A stretch of 64,000 bases of DNA, from assembly GCF_019578655.1 (NCBI RefSeq), contig NC_063263.1:10229001-10293000 (forward strand), read 5' to 3'. This document shows, in pieces, positions 9,029 to 20,673 of the stretch (within the stretch, counting starts at the first letter, position 1; the number at the start of each line of letters is the position of its first letter). This DNA comes from Ricinus communis (lineage: Eukaryota; Streptophyta; Magnoliopsida; Malpighiales; Euphorbiaceae). The notes under the pieces are model-generated. The model saw nothing but the letters and a program-made list of their open reading frames with translations, did no database searches and had not been told where the DNA came from. Position numbers and translations under genes: made by a program.

Positions 9029-11713
9029 ATGGTCTGCCCATTTCAAGTACAGTGTGGAGATTCCTTGATCCGTCAATGTTTGAAATGCACTGCTGGACAA
9101 GGAGCATACATATGCAAACTTGAAGATAATCTTGTAGCTTTGCAGACTGCTACAGAAGAATTAAGAGAGTTAAAGGATGATGTGATCCAAAAGCTCAGTA
9201 TAGAGGAAGGACAGCGAATGAAGCGGCTGAAACAAGTTCAAGGGTGGATTTCAAGAGCTGAAGCTAAGATAACTGAGGTTGATGAGCTTATTAAAGAAGG
9301 TCTACCAAAAATTCTCAACTGTAAATCTCGCTACATATTTGGAAGAAGTGTCGCTAAGAAACTAGAAGATGTGATTGCTATGAAGAGAAAAGGAGATTTC
9401 AAAGTGGTGGCTGAAAGGGCAGCAGGAGAAGCTGTAGTTGAAAGGCCTAGCGAGCCAACGGTCGGTTTGGAAAGTATATTGAATAGGGTGTGGAAATGCC
9501 TTGTAGAAGAAGAAGTGGGAGTTGTTGGCATATATGGCATGGGGGGTGTTGGAAAAACTACCATCTTGACCCAAATCAATAACATGTTCGTTACTTCACC
9601 CAATGATTTTGTTGCGGTGATTTGGGTGGTGGTGTCAAAAGATTTAAGACTTGACAAAGTTCAAGAAGAAATTGCAAAAAGGATAGGTCTTTCTGATGAT
9701 CAACAATGGAAGAACAAAAACTTTAGCGACAAAGCTGAAGACATCTTCAGGGTATTACACAAGAGGAAGTTTGTACTTTTGCTAGATGATATATGGAAGC
9801 GACTCGAGCTTAAAGAAGTTGGGGTTCCTCTTCCAAAAAGACAAAGCAGGTCGAAAATAGTATTCACAGCACGTTCTGAGGCAGTGTGTAGCAGCATGGA
9901 GGCTCAAAAGAAGATTAAGGTGGAACCTCTGGAATGGCTTGAAGCTTGGGAGCTATTCCAAGAAAAAGTTGGTGGAGACACCCTTCGTGCACATCCTGAA
10001 ATCCCTCTCATAGCTGAAGCCGTAGCAAGGAAATGCGGCGGTTTACCACTTGCACTCGTTACAATTGCTCGGGCCATGGCTTGTAGGAGGACACTTCAAG
10101 AGTGGAAGTACGCTGTTGAAACCTTAAGAAAATCTGCCTCAAATTTACAAGGTATGGGGGATGAAGTGTTTCCTATTTTGAAATTTAGTTATGATTGTTT
10201 ACCTAATGATACAATCAAATCCTGCTTTTTATACTGTGCCTTGTTCCCTGAGGATGTCAAGATTCTGAAGGATAACTTGATAGATTATTGGATTTGCGAG
10301 GATTTTTGGGACAACGATGATGATAATCAAGAGGATGCCCTGAACAAGGGTTATAATATTATAGGCACACTTGTTCATGCGTGCTTACTGAAAGAGGAAA
10401 AGGAAGGCAGATTTGTTAAAATGCATGATATGATCCGTGATATGGCTTTGTGGGTAGCATGTGAGGTTGAAAAGAAGGAAAATTATTTGGTGTCGGCAGG
10501 TGCCCGTTTAACCAAAGCACCAGAGATGGGAAGATGGAGAAGGGTAAAGAGAATTTCACTGATGGATAACAGAATCGAACAACTAAAGGAAGTACCAAAC
10601 TGCCCTGATCTTTTAACCTTGATTCTTCGCTGTAATAAAAATTTGTGGATGATCACTAGTGACTTCTTTCAATCTATGAATGCATTAACAGTTCTAGACT
10701 TAGCACATACTGCATTGCAAGTTTTGCCTACTGGAATTTCGGAATTGATTGCATTACAGTATCTTAATTTACTAGGAACGAAGCTGAAAGAATTGCCTCC
10801 TGAGTTAACCAAGTTAAAAAAGCTGAAATATTTGAACCTGAGTTGGAATGAACATCTAAGAAACATTCCAGGAGACCTGATAGCAAGTCTGCCGATGTTG
10901 CAGGTTTTGAGAATGTATAGATGCGGTATAGTTTGTAACATAGAAGAGAAGGGGGATGTGTTTCGTGGCACTCATCATGTAACTGTACAGGAACTGCAGA
11001 GGTTAGTGCATTTGCAGGAGTTGAGCATAACAATTAGACATGCATCTGTTCTCCATCTATTTCTCGACAGCCAGAAATTAGTAAGTTGTACTCAAGCATT
11101 ATCCCTAGAGGGTTTTTGGGATTTAGAGTTGCTAAACTTTTCAGCACTATCATTAGCAAAAATGGAGCATCAAGATAGGTTATTAACCTCTTATCATGGT
11201 GATTTGGGAGTGACAAGACTTGGCAACTTACTGAGTTTGAGAAATAGATGCTTTGATAGCCTTCACACAGTGACAGTGTCCGAATGTTATCATTTGCAGG
11301 ACTTGACATGGCTAATTCTAGCTCCAAATCTGGCCAACTTGGTGGTCTCGAGCTGTGAAGAATTGGAACAAGTAATCAGCTCTGAAAAACTAGGTGAAGT
11401 TCTTGATGGAGATGAAAAACTAAATCCATTTTGGAGAATTGAGCTTCTTACCTTGCAAAAATTGCCACGACTGAAGAGTATATATTGGAATGCCTTGCCT
11501 TTTCCATTTCTTGAGGAAATTGTTGTATTCCAATGCCCATTGCTCGAGAAGCTTCCATTAAGCTCTAGCAGCGCAGAGGGGCGTCAAGTTGCCATCAAAG
11601 CTGAGAAACATTGGTGGAGCACTGTTGAATGGGAAGATGATGATACTAAAACTGCTTTTCAATCATGTTTCTATGATATTCTTGAGCATTTTCATGTTTT
11701 ATCTATTTACTAA
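9029..11713 (+). CDS. CC-NB-LRR disease resistance protein, RPS5-like
   Basis: A single-exon 894-residue NLR. The frame is open from an earlier ATG at 8879, but the start is placed at 9029. The 50 extra residues are hydrophobic and unlike the family, and the related pseudogene conserves an ATG at the equivalent spot. The CC domain (about residues 30-95) is followed by the RPS5-subclade linker, P-loop GMGGVGKTT (170-178), kinase-2 LLLDDIW (250-256), GLPLA (338-342), RNBS-D CFLYCALFPED and an intact MHD (465-467). About 12 LRRs follow, then a WW-containing acidic tail typical of the group. All nucleotide-switch motifs are intact, so the receptor is probably functional. RPS5-type proteins usually start with Met-Gly for N-myristoylation; here residue 2 is Val. 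Confidence 0.93.
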   Translation: MVCPFQVQCGDSLIRQCLKCTAGQGAYICKLEDNLVALQTATEELRELKDDVIQKLSIEEGQRMKRLKQVQGWISRAEAKITEVDELIKEGLPKILNCKSRYIFGRSVAKKLEDVIAMKRKGDFKVVAERAAGEAVVERPSEPTVGLESILNRVWKCLVEEEVGVVGIYGMGGVGKTTILTQINNMFVTSPNDFVAVIWVVVSKDLRLDKVQEEIAKRIGLSDDQQWKNKNFSDKAEDIFRVLHKRKFVLLLDDIWKRLELKEVGVPLPKRQSRSKIVFTARSEAVCSSMEAQKKIKVEPLEWLEAWELFQEKVGGDTLRAHPEIPLIAEAVARKCGGLPLALVTIARAMACRRTLQEWKYAVETLRKSASNLQGMGDEVFPILKFSYDCLPNDTIKSCFLYCALFPEDVKILKDNLIDYWICEDFWDNDDDNQEDALNKGYNIIGTLVHACLLKEEKEGRFVKMHDMIRDMALWVACEVEKKENYLVSAGARLTKAPEMGRWRRVKRISLMDNRIEQLKEVPNCPDLLTLILRCNKNLWMITSDFFQSMNALTVLDLAHTALQVLPTGISELIALQYLNLLGTKLKELPPELTKLKKLKYLNLSWNEHLRNIPGDLIASLPMLQVLRMYRCGIVCNIEEKGDVFRGTHHVTVQELQRLVHLQELSITIRHASVLHLFLDSQKLVSCTQALSLEGFWDLELLNFSALSLAKMEHQDRLLTSYHGDLGVTRLGNLLSLRNRCFDSLHTVTVSECYHLQDLTWLILAPNLANLVVSSCEELEQVISSEKLGEVLDGDEKLNPFWRIELLTLQKLPRLKSIYWNALPFPFLEEIVVFQCPLLEKLPLSSSSAEGRQVAIKAEKHWWSTVEWEDDDTKTAFQSCFYDILEHFHVLSIY

Positions 11714-13054
11714 TTGTAACTAGAGATTTTTCAGATGTATATCATTCTGTAGTATATTTATATCTAAGGAAAGGCATAGGTACACTTGATTACCAATATT
11801 TCAGACCGGATCTTCAACCTGTTTTTCTTAACCATTTTTAATGATATTTCATCGCAATCCACCTTTAAAAGGGACAAAAAATGCAGATGAGGAGAAGCTG
11901 CTCCAGAAAATTGGGTTTGACGACTATATTTTTGCTGATGTTTATATCAACAGCCGTGGTCTTTTTTTCTTTTCTTTTTTAGTACTCTATGCATTTCTCT
12001 CTTAGCAAAAATGTTACAAATTCATTGGTATTCACTAACATTGCCATATGATGCAAGATTATATGAAGTTCGTTTTTGTTATTTTTAATATGTTGCACTT
12101 AATCCTTTAGTATTTTTTTTTTAGTACATATATATTTAAAATTGATATAGAGTGTGTCGGATAAATTCTTACGGAGGTATCGTTTTACAAAAAAAGTATT
12201 TTTGTGATAGATTCTATTCTTTTCCAAAATAATTCTATTCATTTCCAAAAGAATCTTGATATTAAAAATGTTCAAACATGGACAGTTTTGAAACTATTAA
12301 ACACTCAAAGCAATCAAGATCGTTATCGATCGTTTGAGCGTTAGTCCGTTTTTATATTCTTCATATCAAGATATAAATTTTAATAGAATAATTATATGAT
12401 AGGTCATTTTTTTATCAAATAACACCACTCTAGAGTCTGAAGTTTTAATTATTTTATAGTAGCTAATAATTAAATTGGTTTCAGTTGAAATCCATTTTAG
12501 GCATGCATTTACTGTCCCAAAATAACTTAATTTTAAAATGGGATAACATGCTCGATAAGGCATGAACTCGAATGTCATAAGTTTTTCTTTATAAGAATGT
12601 CCACGAATCTAATCAATTATTCTTTGTGCTTTCTGAATGAATATACATATACATTGGCCTAAAGCATATATTTCCATATATGAATTTCTCTTTTTCTTTA
12701 TTTTTTGCGGATAGTAAAATATTACTTTAAAAATTTTAATAAGCATATTGAATGTTTGAATTCGAAACTTTAGTTAAGCTAAAATAGACCTTTACTATCC
12801 CTATGCACGCTCTTGATTATGTGGTTTATATTTAACAATAAAAGAATGTCATATAATTTAAATTTTATATATTTTGTAAATACGTTAAAAAGTGCAATAC
12901 TTAGGAGTAAAAAAAAATCTTCCAAATTAATGTAATGAGAATCTTATATACCTTGAGTTGCATTGTTAAAAAAAAAAAAATCTATTATAGAAAAAAGAAC
13001 CGATTTAAACTGAATGAGGTTTGGTCTGGCCGGAGTCCAGGCCAACAACAGTTA
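11714..13054. other. Downstream flank of the RPS5-like gene
   Basis: This covers the 3' UTR and AT-rich intergenic sequence. Poly-T and poly-A tracts and short chance frames are the only content. I see no gene here. Confidence 0.4.
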
Positions 13055-13554
13055 TAATACTGAAATAATTACATTTTTAATGTTTAAACTTGTCAAAAAA
13101 TGACAATTTAGTGGTTGAATTTTTAAAATTAACAATTGAGTGTGACAACATGTAAAAGAATAATTGAGTTGTGTTTTTAATAGGTAACTTTTAGACTTTT
13201 CTTAAATTTTCACAAATATAGATAAGAAAGTAAAAATTGTTGAATATGTCAAAAACTAAATAGATTCATTAATGATATAGCTTTAGGGTAAATTTATTTT
13301 ATTTAACTCTCTTTTTCTAACTTCTATTAATCTTCAATTTAGTAGTTCTAATACTTAATTTTCAATTTATGAATCATATTATTTATTGTGCTATAAAACT
13401 CTAATGACTTGATAAAAACATATTCATATAAGATGGACAAATTTATTATTTTATTATTTTTATAATACATTTATACTGCATATCTCTTATTTTTTATCTC
13501 ATTTAATATAAAAAGAATCACATCGTTATTTATAACGGTGACCTACTAAAAATG

Positions 13555-13590
13555 ATAAATAATTGTGACACTAGTGTCACAATTATTTAT
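13555..13590. repeat. Perfect 36-bp palindrome
   Basis: The left arm, ATAAATAATTGTGACACT (13555-13572), is followed without spacer by its exact reverse complement (13573-13590), giving a fully self-complementary 36-mer centred on ACTAGT. Symmetry does not extend beyond it. It lies inside the putative inverted-repeat element. Confidence 0.95.
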
Positions 13591-14829
13591 ACCTACAATA
13601 ACAGGTAAAACAAGTAACAATGTTTTATATTAATATTATTTAAAAATTCCTAGAATTAAAATAAGACCAATTACAAAATGCTTTTTATTCAAAAAAATAT
13701 GCAAACCACTTTTCTCTTTTAATTATTTTTATTTTAAATTTTTGTGCATTAAGATAATATATATAAAAATCACAAATATTTTGAATTTTAGAGGAAACAA
13801 AAAGAAATTAGATAATTCAAATATATATCCTACATACTAATTTATTAAATAAAAAACTAAAAATTTATGATATAATTATTATGTTTTCACTATGCCGTAA
13901 TTAAATTTGAAAATTATTTTATATTAAGATATTTATAATGAATTGTTAATATTTGATGGAATCAAATCCAATAATATTACCTATAAATTAGTGTTAAAAG
14001 ATGTCAAATAAAACCCTTATTGTTTAATCATAAAAGTTAATAAGATAAAATAAATATTTTTTCAATTATATGAATTTAGTTTTTCCATGCCATGTTTTTA
14101 TTGGTTTCAATTAATTTTTCTTATTTCATTATTACAAATAAATGTTCTAACCTACTGTAATCCTATCATAATAGGACTTCATCTAGCATTTTTGAAGTGG
14201 TACCATCTTGTTTTTAATAATATTTTGTATTAAAATTTAATATTTATTTTATCAGATTTTTTTTTTGTACATGTAATAATATAAATACCATATTAGATAC
14301 AAGATTAAATTAATTTAAGGATATAATTTATATTAAATTGATAATTTAATTTAGAATTATTTAATGAATATATGTAAATTGATTGCTACATTAATATATT
14401 ATTTTTATAGGACTTATCAATTTCAGTTGCACGAATAATATTTATAAAATTGAACAAGTGTATATATTCTATTTTTAAGCAAATATTTGATTGTATTAAT
14501 GAAAAGAAAAGAATTAGAAAAAAAATAAATTAAAGATATATTAATTTTTATTTTGATTTAATAAATATGATTAGTTTAATGAATAGAAATGAATTATTTT
14601 TAAAAAAAATGACTATTTATCGATTAGTATTATTTTGAATTTAATTTAATTTTTTTAACTAGTTATTCAAGTTATAAGTTATTTAAGAAAATGAAGTTGA
14701 ATAGTTGAGATTTAAAATAAGTAATCCAACCATTAAAATTTAACATGTCATCATTTTACATGACACCGGTGATATATGATACATGTGTCACATGACACCA
14801 AATAATGCTAAAAATACTATTTTATTTGA

Positions 14830-15132
14830 AAAAATTTAGATGGTCACTGAATTTTGTATTTAGTTTCATTCTGGTTATAAAAAATTTATTTGTTTCATTT
14901 TAATCATTCAATTTTACTTTGGTTGCAATCTAGTCACCTTACCGAGAGATGTCATATTTTTCTTTTTTAATTATTTTTTTTTATTGGTTGTTTTTGCCAC
15001 ATGTCGACTTTTTATTTATAAATTGACTAAATTGAAACAAGATTAAAGTTAGATGATAAAAACAAAATAAATTAAAATTTTGTGACTAAAATAAAATTAA
15101 GTGCAAAGTTCAATGGCCATTTATATTATTAT
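14830..15132. mobile_element. About 300-bp foldback MITE
   Basis: The first about 105 bases (from ATTTAGATGGTCACTGAA) align with the reverse complement of the last about 105 bases (ending TTCAATGGCCATTTATAT). A short centre contains GCCACATGTCGAC. Long imperfect arms, small size and no coding capacity match a miniature inverted-repeat element. Elements with ends like GGTCACTGAA are common in plant genomes. Confidence 0.65.
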
Positions 15133-15807
15133 CCCATTTTATCACATTCTTACAAGTTGACACACTTTATTGTTAGATTTTGATGTTCAACCACTCTATT
15201 GTAATTTTTAACAACTTTACACACTATAAATATAATTATTTCTATAATATGACATAATAGTTTAAAAAATTTAAATTTTTGTGACAGTTTGCTATTTTAA
15301 TTAATTTTTTAAAAATTATCAATTTAACTATAATTTAATCAATTGAATGTAATTTTGGGTAAATTGTATTGCTGGTTAAAATTAAATAAATGGATAGCGA
15401 TGTGAATGTAATTTAGAAAATAAAAATTTAAAATTAAGTAATGTGTATAGATAATATGACATTAAAATTTATTAATTTAAATTTATTATTTTTTAATTAG
15501 TGTCTATATGACTATTTATATTGTTTAATTTTAAAAATAACTAAATTAAATTAAAATTATATTCAATTTATTAAATTATAATTAAATTAATAATTTTTAA
15601 AAAATTGATCAAAATAATAAAATTTTATAAAAATTTAGATAATTTACGCTGTTAGGCCCGTAAAAGTCGAGGCAAAAAGTAGCCAACGCAGCGAAAGAAA
15701 GCAAAATCATTCACTCTCCAGCAATTTCTTCAGATCAGACTCACAACACAACGGACGCCATAAATATCATCAAATTGCACTTCAATAATCAAATCACATT
15801 CCTACAA

Positions 15808-18654
15808 ATGATTGCAGGAGTCTCTGTGAAGCCATTGTTCATTGCAATCTTCACTTTCTCAGTGTTGCTTGCTGTCATTTTACTATCTCCTTCAACGACG
15901 TCATTCTCTTCAGGCCAACTTTCTTCTCCAGATTCATACACGTAAGCGTTCTTCTAAATGATACCGCAGTTTTTTTTATTGTTTAATTCGATTCTTCATT
16001 AAATTCTTATATCTTTGTTGATTATTTTGTGTAAATTGTAGAGGGAAATCATTGGATATATGGAGTGTTAAAAGGGTTTTAGAGTGGCGCCCTTGTAAAT
16101 GGTGGCTTCAAGGACATCTTTCAGGTATTAAATTTTTCGTGTTTTTCCTATTAATTGCTTCTTTTGTTGTTAATTGAAATATCAGAGAGCTGATAATTTG
16201 AAAATGGATATTTCTGTGTTTTGTTTTGCAAGTACAGATTGTTGAAGTTGCTGTTACAGTGTTACTTTCTGTTTAGTTGGGTCTGAAGCAGTCCATTTGA
16301 GCTACATTAGTGGCATGTTTAGATAACAATATTCTTGTTCCACGTTTATTCTTGAAATAATTAAATTAGATTAAAGTGATAATCATAAGAGTTAAGCTTA
16401 TTTCAACACGAATCAAGTTTTTTAAACATAAGATAAGAACGTCAGAAAAATATTGAACCTTTTTTCTTTTCTTTTTTGCTTTTCCTTTTCCTTGTCCTGT
16501 TGTGCAGTACTTTGAGTAGTTCAAGGTTCGGAGTATTTTGGAATTTTCGGAAATTATTGAGTTAAATATAAGATAAGATCTAGACTGTATTTTTTGCTAA
16601 AAAGAGGACTTGGGTTGGGCTAGAGGACATACTTTTGTTTTATTCTGAGTCAATTTTAATTGGTTTTCATTGCAGACAATTCCATTGGTTTTTTTGTTGA
16701 AATCATGCAGCTCTACCAGCAGAAAGTAATGGATATGTCCGAGTGGATTGTTATGGTGGCCTCAATCAGATGAGAAGAGATGTGAGTGTTTTCTACTTGT
16801 GGATGTTTTTGAGAAACAGTTGCTTCTTGCTTTCTGCTATGGTAAAATTAAGTCTTTGTTTATGACATGTTCAGTTTTGTGATGGTGTTGGCATTGCCCG
16901 TTTGCTGAATGCAACTCTAGTTTTGCCCAAGTTTGAAGTGGCTTCATATTGGAACGAGTCAAGGTAGCTTTTGCTTATATTTATCAATTGGTTTCTTCAT
17001 AATTTAGACATCTACTTTGATTTCTCAGATGTATAAACATGAATTATAACTTCTTAATATTGTTTAAGTCTCTGTAATACTAAGCTTATCAAAACATGTT
17101 GTCTATGTCTTAGTTCTGAAGGATTACTGTTTGTTTTTAACTGACATAGATGATCATTGCTTAATAGTAACCTTTCTGGTCATGTATTCTTTTCTAGGTA
17201 ACACTTTCAAATTATTTTGAGAGATACATTTTTAATACAAAATCAAGGCTAATGTCTTATTGATGTATTACTCTTCTAAATCTTCTTGTTATTTATCCTT
17301 TTTTGGGGGGTTATATTGATGTATTACTTTTTATATTGTTTACTGATCATTTGAACCTATAACTTATTAGTTTTTACCTCAGCGGCTTTGCAGATGTATT
17401 TGATGTAGATTACTTCATTCAACAGATAAATGGTTTTGTTAAAGTTGTTAAGGAATTGCCACCAGAGATTGCATCAAAAGAACCGTTTCGGGTAGACACT
17501 AGCAAACGCAAAGGTCAATTTGATTATATTGAAAGTATTCTCCCATCCCTATTGGAGCACCATTATATTTCACTTACGCCAGCAATGAGCCAAAGAAGGG
17601 ACAGGTAGTGCATTCCGGCTTTGCCTTTTTATTTGTTATGACATCCAAAGAAAATAGGGTAGAACTAACCATTTACTTGATTGGCCTACCGTTTGGTTTT
17701 ATTGGTTATGGAATTCATAGTCAAGTATTGAGAAAAAGTTAAGATGGACGACATGGATTCAACACTTAGGCCTTGCATCCCAAAGACAAAGAAATAAATA
17801 AGAGATAAAAGAAAAAAATAAATTAAGTGGTATGGTATTAATAGCATGTGATTGTTTTATATCTGAATTGATTTTCACAATATGTAAACAGAATTGAAAT
17901 GCGTACACTTTGTCATTTTAGGTATCCTTTGTATGCAAAGGCTGCACTTTGTCAAGCTTGTTATAGTGCTTTACGCCTTACACGATCCTTGGAAAAGAAA
18001 GCTTCAGAACTTCTGGGAGCTATACCAAAACCCTTTCTTTCCCTTCACCTTCGATTTGAACCTGATATGGTTGCATACAGCCAATGTGAGTACTCAGGCC
18101 TTTCTCCTGCATCAATGAAAGCCATTGAAGCTGCAAGGGTAGATAGAAAACCATGGACTGGAGAGTTGGCTCGTATTTGGAGAAGAAGGGGGAAGTGTCC
18201 TCTCACCCCTAACGAGACAGCCATCATATTTCAGGCGCTTGCTATTCCCACAAAAACAAATATATATCTTGCAGCTGGGGATGGCCTGATGGAGATTGAA
18301 GGCTTAACATCTGTGTACACAAATGTTTTTAAAAAGTCTGAGCTTCTTAGTGGTGAGGACTTTATAAACATGCATGGGAACACAAAAGCTGCCTTGGATT
18401 ATTATGTATCTATTCATAGTGATTCATATATGGCTACCTATTTTGGTAACATGGATAAGATGGTTTCTGCAATGCGAGCTTACAAGGGGCTCTATAAAAC
18501 CCTATTCTTAAGCCGAAGAGCCTTTTCAGAGCTCACCTTTCAGGGCTTGAGAGGGAAGGAATTGATGCAAGCCTTATGGAAAGCTCACAAAGAAGATTTT
18601 GTCATGGGTAAAGGGTCTGCTTTGCCCGACTGTTTTTGTGAATTTAAATTGTGA
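15808..18654 (+). CDS. O-fucosyltransferase family protein (At1g52630-like)
   Basis: Six exons: 15808-15941, 16042-16124, 16711-16781, 16875-16963, 17383-17604 and 17922-18654. All join in phase with GT-AG introns and give 443 residues, a normal family length. A signal-anchor helix at about 8-27 indicates a Golgi type II membrane protein. Family motifs are GGLNQMRRD (about 88-96), the nucleotide-sugar-binding segment HLRFEPDM (242-249) and AAGDGLMEIEGL. The C-terminus ends CFCEFKL. Plant members of this GT family transfer fucose or related sugars in the secretory pathway; the acceptor here is unknown. The start is the first ATG before the hydrophobic anchor. Exons 3 and 4 with flanking introns have a decayed copy near 5.4-5.95 kb. 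Confidence 0.9.
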
Positions 18655-18807
18655 CACGAGGTTTATGTGTCTTTTATCGTGATTTAATCATGTAATATTA
18701 GTTTTGTATTGTATCTGTTACATTGCTTCCTTGTGTTCATTTTCAGAAAGTTAAGAGGCCTATTATCAAAAACCGATTAAAATAGGAAACAACAATCAGT
18801 TTTGGCA

Positions 18808-19078
18808 ACTGTGTTGGTTGGATTATGCCATAGAAGATTAGCTCATTCCCTTTGTTCACATCGGATTTTATGCCACCCTGTTATCCGACTATTCTCCGAT
18901 TGGCAAATAGTCTTGTCTTATTCTTATATAAGGGAGAGAAGAAAAAAAACCCTATCTCTTAGATCTAGAACTATATATAATCTATCTATCTAACTATTTC
19001 TAAAAGATCTTAACTTAACAACCTATTTTCCAAACATTATGTCGGCACTGTGTTGGTTGGATTATGCCATAGAAGATT
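18808..19078. repeat. 32-bp exact direct repeats flanking a 207-bp block
   Basis: Bases 18808-18839 recur exactly at 19047-19078 (core GTTGGTTGGATTATGCCATA), a period of 239. The intervening block contains a TATA-like CTTATATAAGGG near 18924 and a TCTA-rich run. It could be a tandem duplication or a small element whose repeats begin TGTTGG. Confidence 0.7.
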
Positions 19079-19314
19079 TACACATGCAGGGAATTGTGCT
19101 TTCACTTCTAATCTAATGGTGCCGTCATGGCGCTGGGTTGGTCTAGCGATCAGTTTCTGTTGAACTTTGAGCCTTTCTGGTGAACGCATGATGCTGAGTA
19201 ATTTGATAGATAGGACAAACTAATTACTGAAGGTAGAGAGCTAGAATTTAGGATATCAGCTTCGGACGCCCTCAGTGTCAGATGACCATACATAAATATA
19301 TTTTTTAAAAACCC

Positions 19315-19348
19315 TTAATTGAGAGGTTAAATTTTAACCCTCAATTAA
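19315..19348. repeat. 34-bp near-perfect hairpin
   Basis: The arms TTAATTGAGAGGTTAAA and TTTTAACCCTCAATTAA are reverse complements apart from a slip in the middle. The spacer is essentially absent. It lies in the 3' flank of the O-fucosyltransferase gene and is probably the remains of a small inverted-repeat element. Confidence 0.7.
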
Positions 19349-20673
19349 CCATAAAATCACAATCGCAACTTGGTACCAACTGTATGATTCGAACCATAGT
19401 TTTATGGAGCAGGTACGTCTACCTGTTGTTTCTTTAAGCGGCATCACCGCCAAGAAGTTCAGGAGACCCTAAAAAAAAACCATGCATTTCTAGTGAAAAA
19501 CTATCACATCATTCATGGTCCTGACGTAGCATTAGTGTCAAATTTTTCACACATGTTAATCACTTAATTGTCAAGCAGTGGCAGAAAAAATCAACGTCGA
19601 ACTAATTTCCTCCTATAGTCCTTGTTGATATGGTGTAGTCCGGTATCTTTATTTGAACTAAACCATTTAACTACCATCCAGGATTCAGCATAATAGTTCA
19701 AAAGTCCCGTGCTATAAAAAATCAGCAGCTCCTGACTATAATGAAACAAGTTCAGAAACACACAACTGTCATCAGGAAGTTAGCTGATCAGTGTGTTATC
19801 ATATCATAGCAGCATCCCAAAAGCTTCCCCTTTTCATATAAAAGTAGAAAGAGCGCTTTTGCTTCTATTTTACAATTGTTTCACATTTGGCAAATGCTAC
19901 TCTTTCTTTCTGTAAGAATATGCAGGTAAGTAAACAAAAAAAATGAGTACAGAAACTTTTATTGAAAAAAATTGGCTTCAACATAGATGTGGTAATAATG
20001 CCCAAGAAAGTAGTCAGATACCTGCCAAGTTATATCTTTCAAGGAAAAAAGAAAGCAGAGGAGTATTGAAAGGAGTCAATGCACTATAGGAATCTGTGTG
20101 TGTTTGTACTGGAATATTACATCACATTTGTTAACCTATTTACAAGTCAGCAATATGAAGAGCAACAGGAAAAAAAGAAGAAGTCAAAATCGTGTTTTCT
20201 CTATACAGAAGTGATGAACATGATCACTCTGCTGTCCTAGCTGCATAAGAATAAAAGATGCACAAAATAAAATTATGTTGCATACCTCCAAAAGCAAACT
20301 CATTTTTCCTTCAATGTCTTGCTGATGGATGCAAAACTTCTTCCTTCACAACATAATTACAGCTATTTTACAAATATGTGCAATTGCACTTGGAGGTATG
20401 AATGAAACACAGTAGCATCATAACTGAGCTATAACTAAAGATGAATCCAGTCTCTCATCATAAATCAAATGCAAGACCTGCAAAAGAATTTAACCGCCAG
20501 CATTTATCCACATTAACATGTTGACTGACAGCAAAGTCCAAGGGCCACCTCATGCAACAGATTCTTCAGAATCAGATAACCAACAGGATCTAAAAGGATT
20601 TTTCTGGCAGATTCTCGTCAAGGAACTGATAAGCATTCCGAAGTATCACTAGAATGGAATTTTAACTACCAAC

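Larger units (their letters stand above)
13055..15252. mobile_element. Putative about 2.2-kb element with about 95-bp terminal inverted repeats
   Basis: Bases 13055-13150, reverse-complemented, align with 15154-15252 at roughly three-quarters identity by eye. Shared blocks include TCAACCACT and AATTATTTC. The interior is very AT-rich, has no transposase frame, and contains a perfect palindrome and a separate foldback element. This fits a decayed non-autonomous DNA transposon or nested MITEs. Target-site duplications were not resolved. Confidence 0.5.
18655..20673. other. Convergent intergenic region between O-fucosyltransferase and PPR gene 1
   Basis: This contains the two 3' flanks. The O-fucosyltransferase side carries a 239-bp insertion-like block flanked by 32-bp exact repeats, and a hairpin at 19315-19348. 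The rest is unremarkable AT-rich sequence. No gene is visible. Confidence 0.5.
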
